A DNA stretch of 10,222 nt from Thermoplasmatota archaeon (GTDB lineage Archaea; Thermoplasmatota; Penumbrarchaeia; Penumbrarchaeales; Penumbrarchaeaceae). The stretch is taken from positions 1 to 10,222 of the forward strand of contig JAUVLN010000046.1 in the NCBI GenBank assembly GCA_030600725.1, written 5' to 3'. Below are positions 1-6,673 of this stretch, in pieces. A program made the translations under genes and the position numbers. The notes below the pieces were generated by a model. The model searched no databases. It was not told the DNA's origin and saw only the letters and a list, made by a program, of their open reading frames with translations. How positions within the stretch are numbered: position 1 is the stretch's first letter; every line of letters begins with the position of its first letter.

Positions 1-1
1 T

Positions 2-100
2 CCTATATTCGCCGGAGTGTTCTCGTATCTGTTCCTCCACCATGAGAACCGTATCAAGTCTTGGATAATGGATCACTTTCTGCATCCTAACACCGTTTGA
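2..100 (+). CDS. 3' end of an unidentified protein (partial, possibly membrane-associated)
   Basis: Frame 2 is open from the window edge to a TGA at 98-100, while the other two plus-strand frames close early (a TGA at 43-45 in frame 1, a TAA before position 70 in frame 3). The 32 visible residues begin PIFAGVFSYLFLHHENRIKS and end HPNTV. The first dozen are hydrophobic and aromatic, as at the cytoplasmic end of a last membrane helix, and are followed by charged residues. This is too little to name a family. It is called coding because the frame is open up to the edge and the AT-rich intergenic DNA starts directly after the stop. A chance open frame of this length is possible. Confidence 0.45.
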   Translation, partial: PIFAGVFSYLFLHHENRIKSWIMDHFLHPNTV

Positions 101-102
101 AG

Positions 103-137
103 TTATATAAAAATATACAACTCTTTCAATTTATAAT
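103..137 (+). promoter_or_regulatory. AT-rich promoter region of the acetyltransferase gene
   Basis: Two TATA-like boxes lie in the gap between the upstream stop and the GNAT start: TTATATAAA at 103-111 and TTTATAAT at 130-137. Archaeal transcripts usually start about 25-30 nt after the box centre. That places starts near 133 or 160 and leaves a leader of roughly 30-55 nt. The gap is strikingly AT-rich compared with the genes around it. Which box is used cannot be told from sequence. Confidence 0.4.
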
Positions 138-146
138 TATCGTTGA

Positions 147-178
147 TCTCACGGAAACCGAATAATAGTATCGTGAGA
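147..178 (+). promoter_or_regulatory. Inverted repeat in the leader of the acetyltransferase gene
   Basis: TCTCACG (147-153) and CGTGAGA (172-178) are perfect 7-bp inverted arms separated by 18 nt. The right arm ends 10 nt before the ATG and contains GTGAG, the only Shine-Dalgarno-like match there. The dyad could be an operator near the transcription start, or an RNA stem that hides the ribosome site. A 7-bp dyad can occur by chance, so the call is tentative. Confidence 0.3.
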
Positions 179-188
179 ATACACCAAC

Positions 189-638
189 ATGGTCCGCCTT
201 GAGGTACGCCACATCGACAACCCCGGGGAACTGGACGATGTATTCAGGATCCGCCACATCGTCTTCGTGGAAGGCCAGGACGTCCCCTCTGACAGGGAGT
301 GGGACGGGCTCGACGAAAATGCAGAGCACATCATCGCCCTAGCCGACAGCCTCCCCGTGGGCTGCGCAAGGATAAGATTCCCTGACGGTAAGGCCAAGTT
401 GGAGAGACTTGCGGTCCTACCGGAATATCAAGGAACCGGTATAGGCTTCGCCGTTATGGAATACCTTGTGGAGTACGCCTGGAAGAAGGGCGTTGATGAG
501 ATCTATCTTCACGCCCAGTTAACTACCCTTGATTTCTATTCGAGGTTTGGTTTCGCACCGCGAGGAGAGGTGTTCGACGACGCGAACATCGAACATAAGG
601 AGATGTTCCTGGTCAAAAACAAACAAAACGTTCATTAA
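189..638 (+). CDS. GNAT family N-acetyltransferase (ElaA/YjcF-like)
   Basis: A 149-residue single-domain GNAT protein that should transfer an acetyl group from acetyl-CoA to an amine; the substrate is unknown. The N-terminal part, IRHIVFVEGQDVP (residues 21-33) followed by WDGLDENAEH (38-47), matches the ElaA/YjcF subgroup pattern (R..VFV.EQ.VP ... D..D...H). Here G29 stands where that subgroup usually has Glu before Gln. The acetyl-CoA pyrophosphate loop is ERLAVLPEYQGTGIG (72-86), with Q81, G82, G84 and G86 in place. FYSRFGF (116-122) is the usual C-terminal GNAT motif B/D region, and the ending with IEHKEMFL also fits the subgroup. The length is normal for the family. The ATG at 189 is the first start after the AT-rich promoter. 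It has only a weak, distant Shine-Dalgarno-like site. The gene is the first of a possible operon with the next small membrane protein (41-nt gap). Confidence 0.9.
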   Translation: MVRLEVRHIDNPGELDDVFRIRHIVFVEGQDVPSDREWDGLDENAEHIIALADSLPVGCARIRFPDGKAKLERLAVLPEYQGTGIGFAVMEYLVEYAWKKGVDEIYLHAQLTTLDFYSRFGFAPRGEVFDDANIEHKEMFLVKNKQNVH

Positions 639-679
639 TCAAACCGGCGTTCCTACCCGTGCAAAGTGAGGTGAATGAG

Positions 680-955
680 ATGCAACAGAGTGTGAGACCC
701 ACAGCGAGAAGAGCCCCTCCAAGGACCACCGGTGCAAAGGCGCCGCCTTCACCAGTCAGAAGGCGGGTATCGACCCCGGCCCGTATATTCTATCTCCTCC
801 GATGGGGATATCATTTCGTAACGCCCGTGGGCATGGCGATCATAATATGGGGCATAGTGGAAGCCTCCAAAGGGAACCCGGACAAAGCATGGCCGTTGAT
901 AGTCGGAGGGGGCATCTTCACCTATATGGCCAACTACTTCAACAAGTCGAGATAA
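680..955 (+). CDS. Small two-helix membrane protein, function unknown
   Basis: A 91-residue protein not recognised from any family. Residues 1-36 are rich in Arg, Pro, Ala and Thr and strongly basic. Two hydrophobic segments follow, about 44-62 (HFVTPVGMAIIIWGIVEAS) and 70-86 (AWPLIVGGGIFTYMANY), linked by a short charged loop GNPDK. By the positive-inside rule the basic N-terminus and the C-terminal NKSR would both face the cytoplasm, giving a hairpin. I chose the ATG at 680 because GAGGTGA (668-674) lies 5 nt before it. The in-frame GTG at 659 would add seven residues and would place this Shine-Dalgarno site inside the gene. It probably shares the transcript of the acetyltransferase upstream, and no separate TATA box is evident in the 41-nt gap. 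It could be a small subunit or scaffold for a larger membrane protein, but nothing in the sequence says which. Confidence 0.65.
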   Translation: MQQSVRPTARRAPPRTTGAKAPPSPVRRRVSTPARIFYLLRWGYHFVTPVGMAIIIWGIVEASKGNPDKAWPLIVGGGIFTYMANYFNKSR

Positions 956-984
956 CCATATCGCGTGAAAACAACCCCAAAAAC

Positions 985-991
985 GATTTAA
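985..991 (+). promoter_or_regulatory. TATA-like box for a probably leaderless permease transcript
   Basis: GATTTAA at 985-991 is the only AT-rich element in the 61-nt gap before the permease. Its centre is about 29 nt ahead of the ATG at 1017, which is the archaeal TATA-to-start-site distance. No Shine-Dalgarno sequence precedes the ATG. Together these suggest a leaderless mRNA starting at or near the ATG. This is an inference from spacing only. Confidence 0.35.
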
Positions 992-1016
992 CCCAAAGAA
1001 GCCGGTACCGTCATCC

Positions 1017-2471
1017 ATGGCGGGGCTTGTGAGGCTGTTTCTGCTGGAGGAGCTGAGGCTCCGATCCTCGTTCTCATCGGCCTTCTCCCTCCTTCTATTC
1101 CCGCAGATGGTATTCATGGGGGCCCTGGCAGGGTACGTCTTTGTCCCCATCATCGCCTATTCCATCACGTACGAGAACCTCCACACCGCGATCATGACGG
1201 GGCTCTTCCTCTTTGGGATCTCCATGGGAGGCCTCGCATTCCTGGGCAAGGATTTCATCGAGCGCGCACTGGGTCCGGTGACCATGCTCGCAGCGTCGGT
1301 GATGTACCAGCCCGTGAGCCACAGGAGGATGTATATGTCCTACTTCCTCCACGACCTTATATTCTATATCCTTCTGGTCCTGATCCCACTCTCGGCAGGC
1401 CTTGGCCTTGGAACGGTGGCAAGGGGAATGGACCCCTGGAGATACCTTCTGATATGCACCTATCAATGGGCTTCCTTCTTGATGGGTATCTCGCTTAGCC
1501 TCCTGGTCTCATCTGCCATGGCACACAGACGGAAACCGATGCTTCTCATGATAGGCGTGGGTTTTATTCCGCTCATATCGATACAGATCCTCACGGGCAG
1601 GTTGGAGGCCTTTGTCATCCCCCTACTTGGCATCCTTGAAAACAGTTGGGCCTATCTTCCGTTATCCCTTGGTGTATCGCTGTTCTATATCACACTAGGT
1701 GTATTCATCTTCGACGGGGGCACCATGAACATGACCACAGGAGCCGTGGGGTCGTATATCTCCATTAATCGGAAAATAAGCAATATAATGACCCCGTTGA
1801 AAAGGGGTTTGTTCTCAAGGGAGGTCATCAACCTCATCCGGGGGAGGGCCTATGTGCGGATCATCTTCTCACTGGTCATCCCCATGGCCGTGATACTGGC
1901 AATGGCGGGGATCATCGGGGGGATAGAGGGCTCCCCGATCCAGTTCAACATGGTATTCTTCTCGGTGATGGTCTCCTTCTTCACCGTCTCGATCTACTCC
2001 AACCTGGTGAACATGGATTACCTTGATTTCGACCAGACCCTTCCGGTCACCACCCCTACGCTGATAAGGATGAAGGTCCTGGAACACGTACTGATATCCA
2101 TCCCCATATCACTCGTGGTGGTGCTCGCCATCGCGGCCCTACTGGGAGAGTGGAACGGCATGCTCATAGGCCTTCCCGTGATGCTGGTATCCATTTCCTA
2201 CATGGGCTTCGTCACAGCCTATCTGACGGGGCTCTGGACCAATTCCATGCTCTTTGATTCCACGGTCTTTATGAAATATCTGTTATTCACCGTTATCCCA
2301 CTGATGTCCGCCACGGTCCTCTCCTACCTAATGGACGCCATGTTCTGGGTCTCGTTTGTGGGGCTGGGGATCGTAATACTCGTGGAATTGGGAGCGATAA
2401 TGCTGCTCTCCAGGGGTATTGAGAATAAATGGAGCGATGCGAACCTCTCCAGCGGAAGCTTCAGGAGATGA
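1017..2471 (+). CDS. Multi-pass membrane protein, ABC-2-type permease-like
   Basis: A 484-residue protein with about 12 hydrophobic segments (roughly 22-42, 58-76, 110-133, 146-166, 173-192, 211-232, 282-302, 311-330, 355-376, 382-405, 419-439 and 442-465). It divides into two similar halves around a polar linker at 235-278. Each half carries a P-V-S/T turn followed by a basic stretch and a long helix: QPVSHRRMYMSYFLHD (98-113) and LPVTTPTLIRMKVLEH (342-357). Such an LPVS-type turn before a helix is typical of ABC-2 transporter permeases, where it lies near the coupling region. The likely role is export, or lipid or polymer handling, at the cytoplasmic membrane with a separate ATPase. No ATP-binding cassette gene is adjacent, so the partner is either unlinked or absent. 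The start at 1017 has no Shine-Dalgarno site but fits a leaderless transcript. The gene is convergent with eL37, with only 3 nt between their stop codons. The family call rests on topology and motif shape, not on a search. Confidence 0.6.
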   Translation: MAGLVRLFLLEELRLRSSFSSAFSLLLFPQMVFMGALAGYVFVPIIAYSITYENLHTAIMTGLFLFGISMGGLAFLGKDFIERALGPVTMLAASVMYQPVSHRRMYMSYFLHDLIFYILLVLIPLSAGLGLGTVARGMDPWRYLLICTYQWASFLMGISLSLLVSSAMAHRRKPMLLMIGVGFIPLISIQILTGRLEAFVIPLLGILENSWAYLPLSLGVSLFYITLGVFIFDGGTMNMTTGAVGSYISINRKISNIMTPLKRGLFSREVINLIRGRAYVRIIFSLVIPMAVILAMAGIIGGIEGSPIQFNMVFFSVMVSFFTVSIYSNLVNMDYLDFDQTLPVTTPTLIRMKVLEHVLISIPISLVVVLAIAALLGEWNGMLIGLPVMLVSISYMGFVTAYLTGLWTNSMLFDSTVFMKYLLFTVIPLMSATVLSYLMDAMFWVSFVGLGIVILVELGAIMLLSRGIENKWSDANLSSGSFRR

Positions 2472-2474
2472 GGA

Positions 2475-2639
2475 TCAGTGATCCTTGGCCCAGGTGTAGT
2501 TCCTGAGCTTGGCAGTATCTCCGTAGCCGCAGGAAGCGCATCTGCTCTTCCTGATATGGTATGCGTGCTTTCCGCATCTCCTGCATCTGAAGTGGGTCTG
2601 TTTCTGTTTCTTTCCCATTGATGGAGTGCCCTTTGACAT
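2475..2639 (-). CDS. rpl37e: Large ribosomal subunit protein eL37 (L37e)
   Basis: A 54-residue zinc-ribbon protein of the 50S subunit, found only in Archaea and Eukarya. The N-terminus MSKGTPSMGKK is the family signature. Four cysteines in two C-x2-C pairs (C19, C22, C34, C37) form the zinc site, with the very basic segment HFRCRRCGKHAYHIRKSRC around them for rRNA contact. The C-terminal TAKLRNYTWAKDH also matches the family, and the length is normal. The ATG at 2639 is chosen over an upstream start at 2684 because the protein begins with the conserved residues and a strong Shine-Dalgarno site, AAGGAGG, lies 7 nt before it. It sits 13 nt after the stop of the LSm gene and is co-transcribed with it, an arrangement common in archaeal genomes. 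Confidence 0.97.
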   Translation of the reverse strand: MSKGTPSMGKKQKQTHFRCRRCGKHAYHIRKSRCASCGYGDTAKLRNYTWAKDH

Positions 2640-2646
2640 ATTTACG

Positions 2647-2653
2647 CCTCCTT
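2647..2653 (-). promoter_or_regulatory. Strong Shine-Dalgarno site of eL37
   Basis: On the minus strand AAGGAGG occupies 2653 to 2647, 7 nt before the ATG at 2639. Its first base is the last base of the LSm stop codon, so termination of LSm translation occurs right at the eL37 ribosome site. This decides the eL37 start and suggests translational coupling. Confidence 0.8.
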
Positions 2654-2871
2654 TAAGGTGAGATGTATATGACGTTGTCCCCACGAACGATGGTGATATC
2701 CGCCTGGCTCACCACCTCGCCGTCCATAAGCTCCTCGGCTCCCTTCAGGACGAGGTTCATGTGGATATCAAAACCGTCCAGGGTTCCTCGGAACTCCCTG
2801 CCCGCCCTGAGTTCCACTATGACCCGGTTCTGAAGGGAGTTGTTGAGCGCCTGGAGGGGTTTGATCGACAT
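2653..2871 (-). CDS. LSm/Sm-like archaeal RNA-binding protein (SmAP)
   Basis: A 72-residue Sm-fold protein that in archaea forms heptameric rings binding U-rich RNA. Sm1 covers about residues 12-47, with the GREFRGTLDGFDIHMNLVL segment. D35, M38 and N39 are the conserved D-x-H-M-N positions that hold the uridine pocket. Sm2 is IVRGDNVIYIS (61-71) with the R-G-D/N turn (R63, G64, D65). Length and ending are typical of SmAP1. The ATG at 2871 is chosen: GAGGAA lies 5 nt before it, and the upstream ATGs at 2901 and 2898 would lie before the transcript start predicted from the TATA box at about 2911. The gene leads the LSm-eL37 operon. Its start is 61 nt from the stop of the C25 peptidase gene on the same strand, so some read-through from that gene is possible. 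Confidence 0.96.
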   Translation of the reverse strand: MSIKPLQALNNSLQNRVIVELRAGREFRGTLDGFDIHMNLVLKGAEELMDGEVVSQADITIVRGDNVIYISP

Positions 2872-2907
2872 ATCCGTTCCTCGATTGCAGCCATACATCA
2901 TCCTTTG

Positions 2908-2915
2908 TTATTTAA
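2908..2915 (-). promoter_or_regulatory. TATA-like box of the LSm-eL37 operon
   Basis: On the minus strand TTAAATAA occupies 2915 to 2908. Its centre is about 40 nt before the LSm ATG, so initiation near 2884 would give a leader of about 13 nt that just includes the GAGGAA ribosome site. This geometry supports 2871 as the LSm start and gives the housekeeping operon a promoter independent of the peptidase gene. Confidence 0.5.
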
Positions 2916-2932
2916 GGATTTTGTATCTGCCC

Positions 2933-5900
2933 TCAATCATCGAAGAGATCGTCCGCAAGCTCGTCCAGATCGTCCGCAAGCAGTGTGGGAACCTCCGCCA
3001 TCGGAGGCGATAGCACTATGATATCATCATCCGAGCGGATACTTCCGCGAAGATAAGACGAAACTCCTGTTTCGTTGGTACCTGAGTGGACACTTCCACG
3101 AAGGTTGGATGAATCTACTGATTCATCAGAATCCGAGCCGACACTTCGGCGAGGGTTAGACAAATCTACTGATTTGTTGATACCACGAGGGTTAGATGAA
3201 ACATCTGTTTCATCGCCACCGCGAGGGTTAGACAAATCTACTGATTCATCAGAATCCGAGCCGACACTTCGGCGAGGGTTGGATGAATCTACTGATTCAT
3301 CAGAATCCGAGCGGACACCTCGGTGAGGATGTGACGGATCAGTAGATTCCTCCCCATCCTGCATCTTGCGTGCGATATCTCCCTCGATATCCGTGGGCAC
3401 GGGCGGGGCAGCGATCGCCTTGTCCTCTTCCTCCTCGAATGTCTCTTTGGACAGGGCTCTGGCCTCGAGCGGCCTGTTGGTGCCCACCTGCTCCACCACC
3501 TCCTTCTGCCGCTTCTCCTGGATCTTGATGAACGCACCGTACAGCACGATCATGACCATGACAACCACGATCATGGCAAATATGTAGCTGTTCAGTACGC
3601 TGTCGTCCTTCGCCTCCACAAGAAGCATGAACGAACCGGTGGTGGTGGCCCCGTGTTCATCCGTGACCCATGCCTGAACCTTATATATCCCCGGTTTCGC
3701 ATCGGACGGAACCTTGTAGAGGAAACTGGTGGAATTCGATGTGTGATTGTATTTGTCCCATTCCATGTATATCGTGAAATCGACATCAAGGTCCACATCC
3801 CATATCTCAAGTTCGATCAGCTTACTCGAGCCCTGGGTGCAGTTCACCTGCGGGATATCCTCGAAGGTGGGGGGGTCATTTGTCTGGGTCACCTCAAGCC
3901 TCATGATGTATGTGACGTTCAGGCCCTCATCGTCATACGCCGTGAACGTGATCAGCGACTCACCCACAAGGTCATCATCGGGTGATATCGATATATTGAA
4001 ACCCTTTGTTATCTTCTCATGATCGCGGATCTTCAGATCCATCAGGTTGGACTCCAGGGTCAGGGATTCCGAATCGATGTCCCATAGTATCACCGTGAAG
4101 TTGGTGGTATGGTCCTCGCTCACCGTGAGGGTTTCGGGGCAGCAGAAGAACTCGGGTGGATCGTTCACCGCTCCGACCTTGACGTATATGGTACGCGTAT
4201 CGTACGTCGATCCGTCCGATGCGGTAACATTGAGCGTCCCGTTGCCGTTCCAATCGGTATGGGGTATTATATCAAGCTCCATGCCCGTTATCCCCGCATC
4301 GAAGCCTCCCTGGACATCGCTGACCCATGCTTTGATCGGAACCTCCGGGAAATCGTCATTATCCCATAGATATGGCGAGAGGTCCAACGTGCCGGGGTCC
4401 AGGGAGAGAGGCGTATCCTCCTTTAGAAGTTGATTGGGTATGGTCCCCTGGAAATAAAGGGGGTCGTTGACCCGGACCATCCTCTCGAGCACGTTGTCCG
4501 TCGTATCCGATTCGATCAGAACGTGCGATGGCATATATGGGGGTGACACCTCCGCCATGATGATACTGGAACCCGAGAGGAGATAAGAGGGGGGGAAGGT
4601 GAAGTTCAGGTCCATGGTCTGGTTCACCTTAAGGATCGGGATCGGCCTGGGGAGATCATCCTTGGTCTTGAGGTATCTCCCTTCCGGGGCCACCTTCGAG
4701 ATATTCAGGGTCACCACGAAATTGTAGAGGTCGACCAGGCCCGAGTTCCTGACCCTGAGATGGACGTTAAGGTCCTGGCCTTCACATGGGATGGCGGGAT
4801 CCAGAATCATCTCGGGGAGGAGTTCCACGTTCCTGTAGGAGACGACCTCGACCTCCTTGATGAGGGGGACGTACCCGGGATGATCGATGGTGATGCTGAG
4901 GGGGTCCAGGCTTTCCCTGATAAGGATGAACTCGGCGACCCCTCGTTCATCGGTGTTCTCTCTGATATAGAGCTCCGGGTCGGATGGATCTATCAATGTT
5001 ATCCGCGCCCCTTCCACGGGAAGGCCGGTGGCCTCGTCGTATACCTCCACCCTGAACGTGTTGTTATCCTGATCGTATGGGGTGGGGAGTGATGCGGAGA
5101 ACGTCCGGGGTACATCAAGCCAGATGGGCCCCTCAGGATCTCCAAGGAGATTGTAGGCCAGGTTATCGATCCTGTGCATCCTGAACTCCTCGATCGTGTA
5201 ATCCCTGACCTCCCAGATGTAATTCTCATACGCCGCCTTCTGCATGTAGAGGGCTTGTGCGGGATGCGATGTCACGTTGTACAGCAGCTCGAAGAACTTC
5301 CGGGCCAACCACCAATTGCCGTAGGAGCCCCCGTCGTAATATTCGCCCCGATAGGTTGTGGTGGACGCACCGATAAGACCTATGGCCCCTCCATTTTGAT
5401 TCCCAAGTAGCCTCTCCATATTGGTGTCGTCCTCTTCCGAGAAGTTGAGGGAATCGCAGTTGGATATGTACACAAGGGGCACCCTTCTGCCGTTCTCAAT
5501 GGTCTCGGCCATCTCGTAATCGAAATAGGACTCCTCGTCCAGCCAGTATGGAAGTGCCCCCCCACCATCGCCCCTGTATTCCGTGCAGTTTCCATTGGAG
5601 TCGCCGTGACATACGAGCAGGGCGGTCGAGAACCCCATCTCGAAGTAGGATTCGAAGGTGGACCTGTTCAGTGTATCAAAGAGTTGAGAATATCCCCCGT
5701 ATTGGGTCTGTGGGTAATCGGCAAGGATGTAGGAGGTTACGTTGTCCGGCAGCAGGTCATCCACCTTGGTGACGACCTCGTATCCGTTGTCCTTGTAATC
5801 ATTGTACCCCTCGTCTACCATCGTCGTATCGATATTGTCCCTGATATTGGGCCGATCCATCAGGGACCCCGCGAGAAGCGTCGATCGCGCCCAGGACCCC

Positions 5901-6595
5901 ACTGGTGGGTCGATCTCATATCCGAGCTGTCTATCGACCATTATCGAGAGCTCCTCCACGTTCGATGCGGGAAACCTGCCCACATATACATTCGGGTTCC
6001 ACTCGATCTCCCCCTCCTCTCCGAACACGTCGTTCCTGCTGTAGTCGTCCCAGGTGCCCTCGAGGTCTGCATAATAATAATCTGTCAGAACGAAATTCTT
6101 CTCGTTGTCAACTCCGGGATCATAGGTGCCGTTGACGAAGGTCTTCCTCATGGGGATGATCTCCCCATCGCCAACGAGCAGGATCCATTTCAGGGTCTCC
6201 TCATGGTTCTCCCACATCGCATAGATGAAGGACCTTATCTGCTCGGGTTTATCGCGTCCCCGCGGCTCGTTCTCGGGTTCGAGGATCCCTTCGGGACCGT
6301 AGAGGGGCATATAGACGGCCTTCACGCCCTTGTTGGTCTTCCACTCGATCAGAGGGGCCATGATATCCGTGAACTCCGCCGGGCCGATGGCAAGATATTC
6401 GAGGCCGTTGATCAGGGGGATCTGATATTCCCCCTCCCTTGTGGGGATATCCTCATTCACCTCCATCGCCACCACCTTCTCTCCGATCGGGTGATCGTCC
6501 CGTGCCTCTACCGTACCTATCAGCATGGATAGGAGGAGGAGGGATGATACGGCACATATGGATAGCACCTTGTATTTGGTTTCGGCCGAATGCAT
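2933..6595 (-). CDS. Membrane-anchored C25 (gingipain-type) cysteine peptidase-like protein with cadherin-like repeats and a repetitive cytoplasmic tail
   Basis: A 1220-residue secreted, anchored protein. Residues 1-31 are a signal peptide ending in VEA. Residues about 65-495 form a peptidase C25 domain: LVGDGEIIPM, LTDYYYADLEGTW (170-182), NVYVGRFPAS, then VCHGD with catalytic H330, YISNCDS with catalytic C380, GGAIGLIGAS and NLLGDP. A carboxypeptidase-regulatory-like domain (514-585), a CARDB-like segment (593-710) and about three cadherin-like domains with NDPP linkers (717-995) follow. One helix spans 1003-1023, leaving a 197-residue acidic, Ser-rich tail in the cytoplasm. About 18 N-x-S/T sequons fall in the outer part, fitting N-glycosylation. 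The ATG at 6595 is chosen over 6643 because AGAGG lies 6 nt before it and the signal peptide then starts normally. It may cleave surface or environmental proteins; specificity cannot be read. The gene is divergent from the nucleotidyltransferase. Confidence 0.88.
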   Translation of the reverse strand: MHSAETKYKVLSICAVSSLLLLSMLIGTVEARDDHPIGEKVVAMEVNEDIPTREGEYQIPLINGLEYLAIGPAEFTDIMAPLIEWKTNKGVKAVYMPLYGPEGILEPENEPRGRDKPEQIRSFIYAMWENHEETLKWILLVGDGEIIPMRKTFVNGTYDPGVDNEKNFVLTDYYYADLEGTWDDYSRNDVFGEEGEIEWNPNVYVGRFPASNVEELSIMVDRQLGYEIDPPVGSWARSTLLAGSLMDRPNIRDNIDTTMVDEGYNDYKDNGYEVVTKVDDLLPDNVTSYILADYPQTQYGGYSQLFDTLNRSTFESYFEMGFSTALLVCHGDSNGNCTEYRGDGGGALPYWLDEESYFDYEMAETIENGRRVPLVYISNCDSLNFSEEDDTNMERLLGNQNGGAIGLIGASTTTYRGEYYDGGSYGNWWLARKFFELLYNVTSHPAQALYMQKAAYENYIWEVRDYTIEEFRMHRIDNLAYNLLGDPEGPIWLDVPRTFSASLPTPYDQDNNTFRVEVYDEATGLPVEGARITLIDPSDPELYIRENTDERGVAEFILIRESLDPLSITIDHPGYVPLIKEVEVVSYRNVELLPEMILDPAIPCEGQDLNVHLRVRNSGLVDLYNFVVTLNISKVAPEGRYLKTKDDLPRPIPILKVNQTMDLNFTFPPSYLLSGSSIIMAEVSPPYMPSHVLIESDTTDNVLERMVRVNDPLYFQGTIPNQLLKEDTPLSLDPGTLDLSPYLWDNDDFPEVPIKAWVSDVQGGFDAGITGMELDIIPHTDWNGNGTLNVTASDGSTYDTRTIYVKVGAVNDPPEFFCCPETLTVSEDHTTNFTVILWDIDSESLTLESNLMDLKIRDHEKITKGFNISISPDDDLVGESLITFTAYDDEGLNVTYIMRLEVTQTNDPPTFEDIPQVNCTQGSSKLIELEIWDVDLDVDFTIYMEWDKYNHTSNSTSFLYKVPSDAKPGIYKVQAWVTDEHGATTTGSFMLLVEAKDDSVLNSYIFAMIVVVMVMIVLYGAFIKIQEKRQKEVVEQVGTNRPLEARALSKETFEEEEDKAIAAPPVPTDIEGDIARKMQDGEESTDPSHPHRGVRSDSDESVDSSNPRRSVGSDSDESVDLSNPRGGDETDVSSNPRGINKSVDLSNPRRSVGSDSDESVDSSNLRGSVHSGTNETGVSSYLRGSIRSDDDIIVLSPPMAEVPTLLADDLDELADDLFDD
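3008..3324 (-). repeat. In-frame tandem repeats encoding the Ser/Asp-rich tail of the C25 protein
   Basis: The protein repeats a unit of 17 residues of the type SVGSDSDESVDSSNPRR, mixed with shorter 11-12-residue forms such as GDETDVSSNPRG. About seven copies lie at residues 1092-1196 of the 1220-residue protein. At DNA level, a 46-nt stretch at 3112-3157 is identical to 3235-3280, and 3286-3330 is a third copy with four differences. The offsets are 123 nt (41 codons) and 51 nt (17 codons), so the reading frame is kept. Recent duplication by slippage or unequal exchange is the simple explanation. Confidence 0.85.
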
Positions 6596-6632
6596 GATCT
6601 GCCTCTTTACCGGTATTGTACCGAATGTGCAA

Positions 6633-6651
6633 TAGATAACCATTTTGGTTA
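6633..6651 (-). promoter_or_regulatory. Promoter of the C25 peptidase gene with an overlapping dyad
   Basis: On the minus strand TTATCTA (6639 to 6633) is centred about 41 nt before the ATG at 6595, the same geometry as the LSm promoter, giving a short leader with the AGAGG ribosome site. A perfect 6-bp dyad, TAACCA-TTT-TGGTTA, covers 6637-6651 and overlaps the box and its upstream BRE position. A repressor bound there would block the promoter. The box is a weak TATA match, so the assignment is tentative. Confidence 0.35.
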
Positions 6652-6673
6652 ATTGTGCAGATGATCCATCTTC

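Noticed and set aside
749..1153. 134-residue minus-strand frame across the small membrane protein and the permease start
   Set aside because: It crosses the promoter gap and lies opposite two better supported genes. It shows no domain and no clear ribosome site.
2597..2613. T-rich stretch that could act as terminator of the permease transcript
   Set aside because: The T-rich look is explained by Lys and Gln codons (KKQKQ) of eL37 on the opposite strand, and it is interrupted by C and G. It is not strong enough to call.
3008..3330. CRISPR-like array of regularly repeated sequence
   Set aside because: The repeats are adjacent, in frame and translated as a continuous protein tail. There are no unique spacers of uniform length, and no cas genes are in the window.
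5606..6532. 308-residue open frame on the plus strand
   Set aside because: It is antisense to the C25 peptidase domain, whose catalytic and fold motifs are clear on the minus strand. The translation is not recognisable as any family, so it is a shadow of the GC-rich opposing gene.
6596..6643. N-terminal extension of the C25 protein starting at the ATG at 6643
   Set aside because: It would add 16 residues ahead of a normal signal peptide and overlap the proposed promoter, while the ATG at 6595 has AGAGG at good spacing.
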